From an uncultured Alphaproteobacteria bacterium (GTDB taxonomy: Bacteria > Pseudomonadota > Alphaproteobacteria > RF32 > CAG-239), in the NCBI GenBank assembly GCA_947588655.1, contig CANPYS010000020.1, positions 1-33,419 of the forward strand: 33,419 nucleotides of DNA, in the 5' to 3' direction. Each line of letters starts with the position of its first letter. Position 1 is the first letter of the stretch. A program made the position numbers and the translations under genes. This document shows, in pieces, positions 7,564 to 17,049 of this stretch. The notes under the pieces were generated by a model. That model had not been told where the DNA came from. It searched no databases and saw only the letters and a list, made by a program, of their open reading frames with translations.

Positions 7564-9349
7564 TCTGCCGGCATGGGATTTGTCTGATTTTTATAAAGAT
7601 ACCGCCGATTCGCAAATTGAAAAAGATTTGAAAACTTATCAAAAATCCGCTGCGGCGTTTGCCGTAAAATATAAGGGCAAACTTAAAAACCTGAGCGCGA
7701 AAGAGTTTTTGAGTGTCTTAAAAGACACGGAAAAGCAATCTAAACTGGCGGCAAAACTCGGTGGTTTTGCTTATCTCAATATGTCCACGCAGATGAAAAA
7801 CGCTCAAGCCTTAGCGTTTTATCAAAACATTTCCGAAAAGCTTACCGAATACGCCAAACCGTTGGTTTTCTTTAGCTTGGAGCTTAACAAACTGCCTGAA
7901 AGCAAAATTAACGAATGGCTTAAAGATAAAAGCGTGGCGTTTTATAAGCCGTTTTTAGATCGGGTGCGCAAGTATAAAAAATATGAACTTCCCGAGGCCG
8001 TGGAAGAAGTTTTGCTTGAAAAATCCGTCACCTCGTCTGAAGCTTGGGTGCGCCTTTATGAAGAAACTTCTTCACGACTTGTTTATCATCTCAACGGCAA
8101 AACATATAATGACGCAGAAATCAGCAAACTCACGCTTGATCCGAGTGCTGAAATCCGCCATGCCGCCGGTGCGGAAATCAACCGCGTGGCGCAAGAAAAC
8201 GCGCCGCTTTTCACGCTTATTTATAATATGATTATCAAAGACAAGGCAATTGAAGATCAAAAGCGTGGCTACAAAACGCCTGTTTCCGCGCGCAACAAGG
8301 CCGAAGATGTGCCTGATGAAGTGGTGGAAACTTTGGCGCAAACCGTCCGCGCAAATTATCAAAATTTGGCGCACCGTTTTTATAAGTTAAAAGCGAAATG
8401 GTTGGGCGTTAAAAAAATCAGTTATTGGGATAGAAACGCGCCGTTGCCGTTTTGTAACGATATATCTTATTCTTGGGACGAGTCGGTTCAGACCGTTCTC
8501 AATGGTTATCAAAATTTTTCGCCCAAACTTTGCAAAATTGCGCAAGACTTTTTTACCCACAACTGGATAGACGTGCCGCCGCGCGATGGCAAACGGAGCG
8601 GCGCTTATTGTAGCGGTCCGCTTGCCACCATGCACCCTTATTTGTTCTTAAATTTTACGGGCAAGCAAAACGATGTTTTGACTTTGGCGCACGAATTGGG
8701 ACATGGGTGTCATCATCAGCTCAGGCTTCAAAACGGCGAGCTGAACGAACATTCGCGAATGACGACCGAAGAAGTGGCATCTGTTTTTGGCGAAATGCTG
8801 GTGTTTCAAGATATGCTTAAAAATCAAAAAGATGATAAAGCCAAGCTCTGCCTTTTAGCAGGCAAGGTTAATGATATGATTAACACAGCCGTGCGCCAGA
8901 TTGCCTTCCACTTTTTTGAAACACGCGCGCACGCCGAGCGCCAACAAGGCGAGCTTTCCACCGAGCGCTTATGCCAAATTTGGCTTGAAGAAATGCGCGA
9001 AAGCTTAGGCCCTTCGGTAGATGTCGGGGCAGATTGCGCCTATATATGGTCAAGTATCGGGCATTTTTTCTTTATGCCATTTTATGTTTATGCTTATTCC
9101 TTTGCGGATTGCTTGGTTAACTCGCTTTATCAGGTATATTCGGAAAAAACGGTTAAAGACTTTCCCGATAAATATTTAACGCTTCTTTCGCAAACGGCAA
9201 TTGGCGATTATAAACAGATTTTGCAACCCTTTGGCTTAGATGTCTTTAAGCCCGATTTTTGGAACAAAGGTTTATCGCTTATCAGTTCGTACATTGATGA
9301 GCTGGAAAAACTAGATAAACGTGTTTGCTCTGCCCGAAAGGGTTTATAG
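7538..9349 (+). CDS. pepF: Oligoendopeptidase F family (M3) metallopeptidase
   Basis: Zn motif LAHELGHGCHHQL, plus TEEVASVFGEMLVF; full M3B-like length. Confidence 0.92.
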   Translation: MKKQNLKNNLPAWDLSDFYKDTADSQIEKDLKTYQKSAAAFAVKYKGKLKNLSAKEFLSVLKDTEKQSKLAAKLGGFAYLNMSTQMKNAQALAFYQNISEKLTEYAKPLVFFSLELNKLPESKINEWLKDKSVAFYKPFLDRVRKYKKYELPEAVEEVLLEKSVTSSEAWVRLYEETSSRLVYHLNGKTYNDAEISKLTLDPSAEIRHAAGAEINRVAQENAPLFTLIYNMIIKDKAIEDQKRGYKTPVSARNKAEDVPDEVVETLAQTVRANYQNLAHRFYKLKAKWLGVKKISYWDRNAPLPFCNDISYSWDESVQTVLNGYQNFSPKLCKIAQDFFTHNWIDVPPRDGKRSGAYCSGPLATMHPYLFLNFTGKQNDVLTLAHELGHGCHHQLRLQNGELNEHSRMTTEEVASVFGEMLVFQDMLKNQKDDKAKLCLLAGKVNDMINTAVRQIAFHFFETRAHAERQQGELSTERLCQIWLEEMRESLGPSVDVGADCAYIWSSIGHFFFMPFYVYAYSFADCLVNSLYQVYSEKTVKDFPDKYLTLLSQTAIGDYKQILQPFGLDVFKPDFWNKGLSLISSYIDELEKLDKRVCSARKGL

Positions 9350-9415
9350 CAAAATTGACAGTTTAGCTTGAAAATTAAAAAAAATCCTGTTAGATTATGC
9401 GGCAAGGATAAGATC

Positions 9416-10630
9416 ATGTATGATGTTGAAAAAATAAGAGCAGATTTTCCAATTTTGGCGCGTCAATTTGGAACGCATCAGAATGTGTATTTAGATTCGG
9501 CGGCTTCAGCGCAAAAGCCGCTTTGCGTGGTTGAAACATTAACGAGGGTTTATCTTCAAAGCTACGCGAACGTACACAGAGGGATGTACCCGTTGGCGGA
9601 AGAAATGACCGCCGAATATGAAAAAGCGCGCCGAATTGTTCAGGGCTTTATCAACGCCAAGAGCGCCAATGAAGTTGTTTTTACGCGCAACGCGACAGAA
9701 TCAATTAATTTGGTGGCATCATCTTGGGCTGAAACTTTTTTATCTCCTGATGATGAAATTTTGGTTTCTGAGGCGGAACATCACGCCAACCTTGTGCCGT
9801 GGCAAAGAGTTTGCGAGAAAAAGGGCTGCCGCTTGAAAGTTTTTAAAATCGGCGATGACGGGAGCTTTTTGCCTGAAGAATATGAAAAACTTTTGACCGA
9901 AAAAACAAAACTTGTTGCCATAACGGCAATGTCAAATGTTTTGGGAACAATTTTTCCCATAAAGCAAATGACGCAAAAAGCGCATGCTATAGGGGCAAAA
10001 GTTTTGGTTGACGCTTGTCAGTTTGCGGTTCATCGTCAAATTGATGTTTTGGACTTAGACGCCGATTTTTTGGCATTTTCGGGGCATAAAACTTATGGAC
10101 CGGCAGGCATAGGCGTTTTGTATGCCAAGTCAGAAATTTTAAATAAAATGCCGCCTTATCAATGCGGAGGCGATATGGTGGATAAAGTCACATATCAGCA
10201 TACAACTTTTGCCGAGCCGCCAGCGCGTTTTGAAGCTGGCACGCCCTCTATGGTAGATGCCATCGGTTTGGGCGCGGCGCTTGAATATATGCAAAATTTA
10301 GGCTTAAAAGATATAACGGCGCACGAGGAGTCGTTGGTACGTTATATGTTTGAGAAAACATCTGAAATCAAGGGCTTTAAGCATATTGGCACAGCGCCTG
10401 ATAAAGGGGGTGTTTTCAGCTTTGCGGTTGAGAACATTCATCCGCAAGATTTAGCCTATGTTTTGGGTAAAGAGGGCGTGGCAATTCGTATAGGGCACCA
10501 TTGCGCCGAGCCTTTGGTTGAGCGTATGGGTTACACCTCGTTGGCGCGCGCGTCTTTTGGCTTATACACCAATCACTCGGATATAGATGCTTTTGTAAAA
10601 GCGGTTGAAAAAGCACAGCGTTTCTTTTAA
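9416..10630 (+). CDS. sufS: SufS-type cysteine desulfurase
   Basis: YLDSAASAQKP, NVHRGMYPLAEEMT, FSGHKTYGPAGIGVLY (PLP Lys), RIGHHCAEPL. Confidence 0.95.
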   Translation: MYDVEKIRADFPILARQFGTHQNVYLDSAASAQKPLCVVETLTRVYLQSYANVHRGMYPLAEEMTAEYEKARRIVQGFINAKSANEVVFTRNATESINLVASSWAETFLSPDDEILVSEAEHHANLVPWQRVCEKKGCRLKVFKIGDDGSFLPEEYEKLLTEKTKLVAITAMSNVLGTIFPIKQMTQKAHAIGAKVLVDACQFAVHRQIDVLDLDADFLAFSGHKTYGPAGIGVLYAKSEILNKMPPYQCGGDMVDKVTYQHTTFAEPPARFEAGTPSMVDAIGLGAALEYMQNLGLKDITAHEESLVRYMFEKTSEIKGFKHIGTAPDKGGVFSFAVENIHPQDLAYVLGKEGVAIRIGHHCAEPLVERMGYTSLARASFGLYTNHSDIDAFVKAVEKAQRFF

Positions 10631-10648
10631 GGTAAGGGTAAAAAGCCA

Positions 10649-11062
10649 ATGTCTGATGAAATTGATGCAAATGAAGAGCTCCTGCTCCAAGCGATGACTG
10701 TTGAGCAAACGCCGGAATACAAAGCCGAAGCTGGTACAGCGTTATTAAAATCAGAAAAGCTAGCAAAGCTTTCAGATGTGGTGGAGGCTTTAAAGCAGGT
10801 TTTTGATCCTGAAATTCCGATTAACGTATATGATTTAGGTCTAATATATCGGATGAATCAGGCAGAAAACGGCAATTTAGATATTGATATGACGCTTACC
10901 GCGCCGGGGTGTCCAGTCGCAGAGGTTATGCCCCAACAGGTTGCAGATGCCGCCGCAAGTGTAAAGGGCGTTGGCAAAGTGTCTGTGCGAGTGGTATGGG
11001 AGCCACAGTGGACGGTTGAGCGTTTAAGCGATGACGCCAAAGAAATGTTGGAGATGTTTTAA
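10649..11062 (+). CDS. sufT: SUF-associated DUF59/MIP18-type Fe-S assembly protein (SufT-like)
   Basis: ALKQVFDPEIPINVYDLGLIYRM...DIDMTLTAPGCPVAEVMP: DUF59 signature. Confidence 0.88.
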   Translation: MSDEIDANEELLLQAMTVEQTPEYKAEAGTALLKSEKLAKLSDVVEALKQVFDPEIPINVYDLGLIYRMNQAENGNLDIDMTLTAPGCPVAEVMPQQVADAAASVKGVGKVSVRVVWEPQWTVERLSDDAKEMLEMF

Positions 11063-11063
11063 A

Positions 11064-11471
11064 ATGGAAACAATAGAAACCTTAATTGAAAACTTTTCAA
11101 TGCTTGATTCATGGGAAGATAAATATCAATACCTGATTGAATTGGGCGAAAAGTTGCCACCGCTCGCGCCGGAATATAAAACAGAGGCGTGGAAAGTTAG
11201 CGGTTGTCAGTCGCAGGTTTGGCTTGTGCCTGAAAACATTGACGGCAAAATTTATTTTAAGGGCGATAGCGATGCCATTATGGTCAAAGGCATTATATAT
11301 TTGCTTTTGGCGGTTTACAGAAATAAATCTGCACAAGAGATAAAAGAAATTGAAGTTGAAAAAATTTTTGCTAAACTAGGTTTAGGGGAACATTTAAGTC
11401 CAAGCCGCCGTAATGGTATGATGTCAATGGTTGATAAAATACGTTTATACGCGGCAAGCTTTGAAAGCTGA
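11064..11471 (+). CDS. sufE: SufE-family sulfur acceptor
   Basis: DSWEDKYQYLIELGEKLPPLAPEYKTEAWKVSGCQSQVWL (catalytic GC), LSPSRRNGM; start revised to METIETLI. Confidence 0.92.
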   Translation: METIETLIENFSMLDSWEDKYQYLIELGEKLPPLAPEYKTEAWKVSGCQSQVWLVPENIDGKIYFKGDSDAIMVKGIIYLLLAVYRNKSAQEIKEIEVEKIFAKLGLGEHLSPSRRNGMMSMVDKIRLYAASFES

Positions 11472-11476
11472 GTTGA

Positions 11477-12679
11477 ATGAACATTCATGAATATCAGGCC
11501 AAGAACATTTTAAGCGGATACGGTATCTTAATTCCGAAGGGACGCATTGCCTATACGGCGGGCGAGGCAAAGCGTGCGGCAGAAAACATAAGCGCGCACG
11601 GGCCATGGGTTTTAAAAGCTCAAATTCAATCGGGTGCGCGTGAGAGCGGTCATTTTTTAGAGAAACGCGCAGGCGCTAAGGGCGGTATCAGACGCATTAA
11701 AGGGCGGCTTGATATATTAGAAGAAGCTGATAAAATGCTCGGCGCAACGCTTGTAACCGCGCAAACAGGCGCCAAAGGGAAGTTTGTTAGCAAAATTTAT
11801 GTTGAGGAATACGTTAAAACCATACGCAAGTTTTATGTGGGTTTGGTTGTCAATCGTATGGAATCTTGCGTAACGCTTTTGCTTTCCGATTCTGAAGATA
11901 ATATTATGGAAACAGCGGCAAAATTTCCGCAAAAGATTTTACGCGTTAATTTGAGCCTTGATGAAAAAATCAAGCCAGAAGCGCTTGAAAAGATAATGCA
12001 TTTTTTGGACTTGCCTGAAAAAAGTCAAACCGAGTTGCAAAATTTAATTAACGGGATGTGTCAGGCTTTTAAAGATTTAGATGCTTTGATGATTGAAATT
12101 AACCCTCTTGGTTTAACATCAAGCGGCGCTTTGATAGCGCTTGATGCCAAAATATCTTTTGATGATAACGCGCTTTATCGGCAGCCAAAAATTGTGCCAC
12201 TTCATGATGATTATGAAGAAGACGTTCGCGCCTTGCAAGCGTCTAAATACGGCTTTGTTTATCACGACTTTGAAAACGGCAGTATTGGTTGCATTGTTAA
12301 TGGCGATGGCTTGGCGCTTTCGGTGCGCGATTTACTTTATGGCAAGCCCGAGCAAATGGCGTGCTTTTTAAATGTTAAAGGCGGTGTGGATAAAGACAAA
12401 ATTTCAGCCGGAATAAAAATCATTATGACCAATCCGCGTGTGGAGGGGATTCTGATTAACATTTTAGGCGGATTCTTGCGTTGTAATTTAGTGGCGGAAG
12501 GCATTTTATCGGCGGCGGCAGAAGTTGGGCTGAATGTGCCAATGGTGGTGCGCTTTGAAGGCACAAACAAAGACGAGGCGGAAGATATTTTAGCAAAGTC
12601 GGGTTTGCCGGTCTTAATTGCCAAAGATATGGAGCAAAGCGTTTCAAAATTGCTTAAAGCCATGGAGGAGGCGGCCTGA
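11477..12679 (+). CDS. Succinyl-CoA synthetase beta-subunit-like protein (ATP-grasp)
   Basis: MNIHEYQAKNILSGYGILIPKG, LMIEINPLGLTSSGALIALDAKI, GSIGCIVNGDGLAL; SucC-like but divergent glycine-rich loop. Confidence 0.85.
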   Translation: MNIHEYQAKNILSGYGILIPKGRIAYTAGEAKRAAENISAHGPWVLKAQIQSGARESGHFLEKRAGAKGGIRRIKGRLDILEEADKMLGATLVTAQTGAKGKFVSKIYVEEYVKTIRKFYVGLVVNRMESCVTLLLSDSEDNIMETAAKFPQKILRVNLSLDEKIKPEALEKIMHFLDLPEKSQTELQNLINGMCQAFKDLDALMIEINPLGLTSSGALIALDAKISFDDNALYRQPKIVPLHDDYEEDVRALQASKYGFVYHDFENGSIGCIVNGDGLALSVRDLLYGKPEQMACFLNVKGGVDKDKISAGIKIIMTNPRVEGILINILGGFLRCNLVAEGILSAAAEVGLNVPMVVRFEGTNKDEAEDILAKSGLPVLIAKDMEQSVSKLLKAMEEAA

Positions 12680-13551
12680 TGTCTGTTTTATTAAATAAAA
12701 ATACCAAAGTTTTGGTGCAAGGCATTACGGGCAGACAAGCCTCGTTTCATGTTAAGCGTTTATTAGCAAACGGCACGCAAATTGTGGCGGGCGTTTCGCC
12801 CAATCGTGGCGGAGAAAATTATTTAAATGTGCCGGTTTTTAACACGGTTTCAGAGGCAGTTCGCCAAACAAAAGCCACGGCAAGCGTAATGTTTGTGCCG
12901 GCGGCGTCTGTCAAAGATGCCCTCAAAGAAGCCGTTGAGGCAGAGCTTGAAACAGTGGTGGCAATTGCCGCGGGCGTGCCGATTCGCGATATGCTTGAAA
13001 TAAAAAATATACTCAAAAATTCCAAGACAATGCTTATCGGGCCAAATACCCCAGGGATTATAACGCCTTCCGAAGCTTGCCTTGGTATTTTTCCGGAAAA
13101 TATTCATCAAAAAGGGTGCGTAGGTATAATCTCGCGCTCCTCAACGCTCACTTATGAGGCCGTGCTTGAAACAAATCGCGCGGGTTTGGGGCAATCTACC
13201 GTGATAGGTCTGGGCGATGATATGATTTTAGGCACAGGGTTTGTTGAGTTAATGCGTCGCTTTGAAGCGGACGATAAAACAAAGGCGGTTGTGCTTATCG
13301 GCACACTTGGCGGTACTTACGAGGAAGAGGCGGCGGCTTATTATGCCTCGCTTAAAAATCCCAAGCCGATAATAAGCTATATTGCCGGAAGCACATTAAG
13401 TTTTAATGATAAAATGGGCTATGCCGGCGACATTATCACGCAAGGCTCTAGAACCGCCGAAGATAAAGAGAGTGTTATGCGCGCCGCAAATATGAAAGTG
13501 GTGCGTCAAATCAACGAAATTCACACATGCCTAAAAGATTTGTTTTTATGA
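12679..13551 (+). CDS. Succinyl-CoA synthetase alpha-subunit-like protein, divergent at catalytic residues
   Basis: VLVQGITGRQASFHVKR, LIGPNTPGIITP, GIISRSSTLTYEAV, DKMGYAGDII (canonical MGHAG). Confidence 0.87.
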   Translation: MSVLLNKNTKVLVQGITGRQASFHVKRLLANGTQIVAGVSPNRGGENYLNVPVFNTVSEAVRQTKATASVMFVPAASVKDALKEAVEAELETVVAIAAGVPIRDMLEIKNILKNSKTMLIGPNTPGIITPSEACLGIFPENIHQKGCVGIISRSSTLTYEAVLETNRAGLGQSTVIGLGDDMILGTGFVELMRRFEADDKTKAVVLIGTLGGTYEEEAAAYYASLKNPKPIISYIAGSTLSFNDKMGYAGDIITQGSRTAEDKESVMRAANMKVVRQINEIHTCLKDLFL

Positions 13552-14273
13552 AAAACCCTCTGAAACGCTTGTTTGATTTTTTACTACCGCCACGGTGCAT
13601 AAATTGTGGCTCGGTTTTGAACCAAGAAAATGGGCTTTGCCCTGAATGTTTTAATAACACGACATTTATAACCGAACCTTATTGCTCTAAATGTGGCTTG
13701 CCGTTTGCGGTGGTTTCGGATTCGCGTGGCAAAAAACTTTGTCCGGCATGCCTGAAAGATAAAAAGCCGGTGTTGCGTTTGAGTCGCTCGGCAGTCAAAT
13801 ATGATGAATTTTTCAAAAAGAGCATTATTGCTTTTAAATTTATGGACAAGACGCAAAATGCCAAAATTTTTGCCAAGCTTTTAAAAACGGCCGGCAAAGA
13901 CATATTTCAAGAAGGTGTTGATGTTTTGATACCTGTTCCCTTACATTACAAAAGGCTTATCAAAAGGCGTTACAATCAATCGGCTTTGCTTGCGTTTGAA
14001 TTGTCTAAGCTCATTAACAAACCAGTATTGAACGGTTGTTTAATTAAATTTAAAGCGACCAAACCGCAAGTAAGTTTTTCGGGCAGAGCCAGACATCAAA
14101 ATATCAAAGGTGTTTTTAAAGTCAAAAATCCAAGCTTGGTGGCAAATAAAAGGGTTGTTTTAATAGACGATGTTATGACGACCGGCGCAACGCTTCAAGA
14201 GTGCGCCAAAGTTTTGCGTCGCGCGGGCGCAAAGTCTGTTGATACTTTAACCGTGGCGCGCGTTTATGATTAA
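13548..14273 (+). CDS. comF: ComF-family phosphoribosyltransferase-like protein
   Basis: CINCGSVLNQENGLCPEC, YCSKCGLPF, RYNQSALLA, VVLIDDVMTTGATLQECAKVLRRAGA. Confidence 0.92.
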   Translation: MKNPLKRLFDFLLPPRCINCGSVLNQENGLCPECFNNTTFITEPYCSKCGLPFAVVSDSRGKKLCPACLKDKKPVLRLSRSAVKYDEFFKKSIIAFKFMDKTQNAKIFAKLLKTAGKDIFQEGVDVLIPVPLHYKRLIKRRYNQSALLAFELSKLINKPVLNGCLIKFKATKPQVSFSGRARHQNIKGVFKVKNPSLVANKRVVLIDDVMTTGATLQECAKVLRRAGAKSVDTLTVARVYD

Positions 14274-14629
14274 AACCCTGTAAAAGCGTTTGGAATATGT
14301 TTTAAGTGGAACAAAGGCGCGGTTAAAACCACATCAAACCGAACATCAAAACCAAGGTATAAAGGGTGGCGTTGCAAAAAAACTTCAGCGGCACGGCGGA
14401 TTCGTTTTTGTTGTTGCGGATGCAGGGCATAAAAGGCGTTGTCTATCAAGCGGCGTTCTTTGACCTCAACAAACACAATGGTTTTGCCGCGTTTAGCAAT
14501 AAAATCAACTTCGCCTGCGCCTGTGCCACGCCCGATAACATAATTTTTGCACAAAATGCGGTAGCCGTGTAATCTAAACCAAAAGCGTGCCACAAATTCG
14601 CCAAAGCGTCCTTTTTGTTTTTTATTCAT
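14270..14629 (-). CDS. yraN: YraN/UPF0102 family endonuclease-like protein
   Basis: GRFGEFVARFWFRLHGYRILCKNYVIGRGTGAGEVDFIAKRGKTIVFVEVKER. Confidence 0.92.
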   Translation of the reverse strand: MNKKQKGRFGEFVARFWFRLHGYRILCKNYVIGRGTGAGEVDFIAKRGKTIVFVEVKERRLIDNAFYALHPQQQKRIRRAAEVFLQRHPLYLGFDVRFDVVLTAPLFHLKHIPNAFTGF

Positions 14630-15455
14630 TTTTAAGCTCCAACGCTTTTGTATAGACAATTTTACGACTAATCCCCGTTAAAGCGGCAACTTCATCAGCG
14701 GCTGATTTAACGCTCATCTTTTTTAAGCGATTTTTTAAAAGCGATTCTAGCGGCGGGAGCTTTTTTTCTTCAGTTGGCGGGGCGATGACAACAACAATTT
14801 CGCCTTTGGGCGGATTTTTAGTAAAATAATCCAAAAGTTCTGACGCAAAGCCATTTTTGGTTTCTTCAAAAATCTTAGAAATTTCGCGAACAACGGCAAT
14901 TTCTCGGTTTTTAAAAACATCAGCCATGATGGCAAGTGTTTTTAAAAGCCGCGGCGCAGTTTCATAAAAAACCAAAGTTGTATTGATTCCACATAATTCG
15001 CGGAATAAATCAAGACGGGCTTTATCTTTGTTAGGAATAAAACCGCCAAACATAAAACGGTTTGTTGGTAACCCCGAAAGTTGCAAAGCGGCAATCACGG
15101 CGCAAGCCCCTGGAATGGTATAAACAGGCACGTTTTGGGCGCGACATTGACGCACAAGCTTAAACCCCGGATCAGAAATTAACGGCGAGCCAGCGTCACT
15201 GATAAGCGCGACAGATTTACCCGAGCGCAAAAGTTCAACCAAAGGTTCGGCTTTTTGCGATTCGTTATGATCCTGATAACTGATAAAAGGTTTATCGGTA
15301 TCAAGCCCCAAAAGCTTAAAAAGTTTACGGCTCACGCGGGTATCTTCTGAGGCAATTAAATCCGCTTGGCGCAAAACTTCAAGGGCGCGGCTTGAAATAT
15401 CATTCAAGTTTCCGATAGGTGTGGCAACAACATATAAACCGTTTTTAAGCATCAA
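14622..15455 (-). CDS. rsmI: 16S rRNA (cytidine-2'-O)-methyltransferase RsmI
   Basis: LYVVATPIGNLNDISSRALEVL, ASEDTRVSRKL, SLISDAGSPLISDPGFKLVR, PGACAVIAALQLSGLPTNRFMFGGFIP. Confidence 0.96.
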   Translation of the reverse strand: MMLKNGLYVVATPIGNLNDISSRALEVLRQADLIASEDTRVSRKLFKLLGLDTDKPFISYQDHNESQKAEPLVELLRSGKSVALISDAGSPLISDPGFKLVRQCRAQNVPVYTIPGACAVIAALQLSGLPTNRFMFGGFIPNKDKARLDLFRELCGINTTLVFYETAPRLLKTLAIMADVFKNREIAVVREISKIFEETKNGFASELLDYFTKNPPKGEIVVVIAPPTEEKKLPPLESLLKNRLKKMSVKSAADEVAALTGISRKIVYTKALELKNE

Positions 15456-15520
15456 AGCCTCTTTACAAAAAAAGTTTTAAAGTTTATAAACAAAGAAATT
15501 GTTTAATATTTTGGAAAAAA

Positions 15521-16867
15521 ATGCAAGTGTTTAAAAGAATTAAATTTATTTTTTGTATCTTGATATTGACGGCGTGCCAGTCTTTCACATCAAGGGAAGG
15601 TGTTATGCAAACGCCTCGCCAAACGGATATTTTTGGTTCAGAGGGCAAGTTTCGCACGGCGATGTTACTACCTTTAAGCGGCAAGGCGGAGGCTTATGGA
15701 AAGGGGCTTCAAAACGCGGCAATGTTGGCGGTTGAAGATTCCAACAATCCGGCTTTGGTGGTGGAGTTTTATGATACGCAAGCAACACCTGACGGCGCTC
15801 GGCGCGCGGCTTCAAAAGCTTTAGAAGGTGGCGCGCGCCTGATTTTAGGACCATTAACAAGTGATGAAGTCTCAGCCATAAGCCCTATGGCGCGTTCTGA
15901 AGATGTGCCTGTGATTGCGTTTACAAGTTCTTCAGCTGTTTTAGATGAGGGTGTTTATACGTTAGGCTTGCTTGGGGGTGAGCAAATCAACCGAGTCATC
16001 GGTTACGCCGCCAAAGAGGGCCGCAAACGCATTGCTGTTTTAGTCCCAGATACGCCAACAGGCATCAAAGAGGCGCGTTCAGCGGTTATTGCCGCGGCTC
16101 AAAATGATGTTTCAGTAGTTAAAATCGGGTTTTATCCGCCACAAACGGTTGACTTTGCTGAGCTAATAAAAGAGCTTATATCTTTTGAAGAAATTTCAGC
16201 AGAGATTAATGCGCAAAAGGAACAGCTTAGCGCTTTGGCAAAAGCCGGCAATGAAAAAGCCGCTCAAAAACTCAAAATGCTCAAAACAACCTATACAACA
16301 GGCGAGCTTGATTTTGACGCGGTTTTAATTCCGGAAACAGGCAACCGCTTAAAGGCGATAGTTTCAACATTTGGCTATTATGACATCAGTTATCCGAAAG
16401 TGTTGTTTATGGGAACATCTTTATGGGAAAATAACAGCTTAAACAAAGAAACCATGCTTTATAACGGCATTTATCCGGTTATTTCACGCGTGCAGAACGA
16501 ATATTTTAACGCCAAATACGAGTCGTTGTTTGGTTCACGCCCGAATTTGATATTTTCGTTCGGCTACGACGGCGTTTTGCTGGCTTCGGCGCTTGCCTCC
16601 AAAAATCAGGACAATTTAGAAGCAAACATTACATCGCCAAGCGGTTATATTGGCATTAACGGCGCGTTCAGGTTGCTCAAAGACGGTGGCAATCAGCACA
16701 GTTTAGACATTGTCAAAGTCACGGCTTCAGGACCTGTTGTTGTAGATCCCGCCAAAGATTTAGCAAGCAAGCCGCCTTACACGCAAATGCACGGTTCTTA
16801 TACTGTGGAAAAACCGCAGATTTTTGGAAAAGACGCCGCGACAGCTTACGAGCTTTTGTTTGATTAA
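15521..16867 (+). CDS. Penicillin-binding protein activator (LpoA/LppC-like) lipoprotein
   Basis: Lipobox LTAC; periplasmic-binding-like fold (MLLPLSGKAEAYGKGLQNAAMLAVED); adjacent and divergent to rsmI as in many proteobacteria. Confidence 0.82.
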   Translation: MQVFKRIKFIFCILILTACQSFTSREGVMQTPRQTDIFGSEGKFRTAMLLPLSGKAEAYGKGLQNAAMLAVEDSNNPALVVEFYDTQATPDGARRAASKALEGGARLILGPLTSDEVSAISPMARSEDVPVIAFTSSSAVLDEGVYTLGLLGGEQINRVIGYAAKEGRKRIAVLVPDTPTGIKEARSAVIAAAQNDVSVVKIGFYPPQTVDFAELIKELISFEEISAEINAQKEQLSALAKAGNEKAAQKLKMLKTTYTTGELDFDAVLIPETGNRLKAIVSTFGYYDISYPKVLFMGTSLWENNSLNKETMLYNGIYPVISRVQNEYFNAKYESLFGSRPNLIFSFGYDGVLLASALASKNQDNLEANITSPSGYIGINGAFRLLKDGGNQHSLDIVKVTASGPVVVDPAKDLASKPPYTQMHGSYTVEKPQIFGKDAATAYELLFD

Positions 16868-16942
16868 AGCGGTGTTAATATCGTGTTTTTTTGCTTGAAA
16901 ATAAATCAGTTTGGGACAATATAGAGAAAGTATTGTTGCTAT

Positions 16943-17032
16943 GAAGGGCAAAAGGTCGGCGCTCCGCCAACCCGGTCAGGTTCGGAAGGAAGCAGCCGTA
17001 ACGGAAACGTCGGGGTTTTTGTCCCTTCGCCT
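16943..17032 (+). ncRNA. ffs: Signal recognition particle 4.5S RNA (small bacterial type)
   Basis: ggtcaggttcggaaggaagcagccgtaacgg core motif; gaaggg...cccttc outer pairing; directly upstream of dnaX. Confidence 0.93.
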
Positions 17033-17049
17033 TTGTTTAGGAAAGTTAA

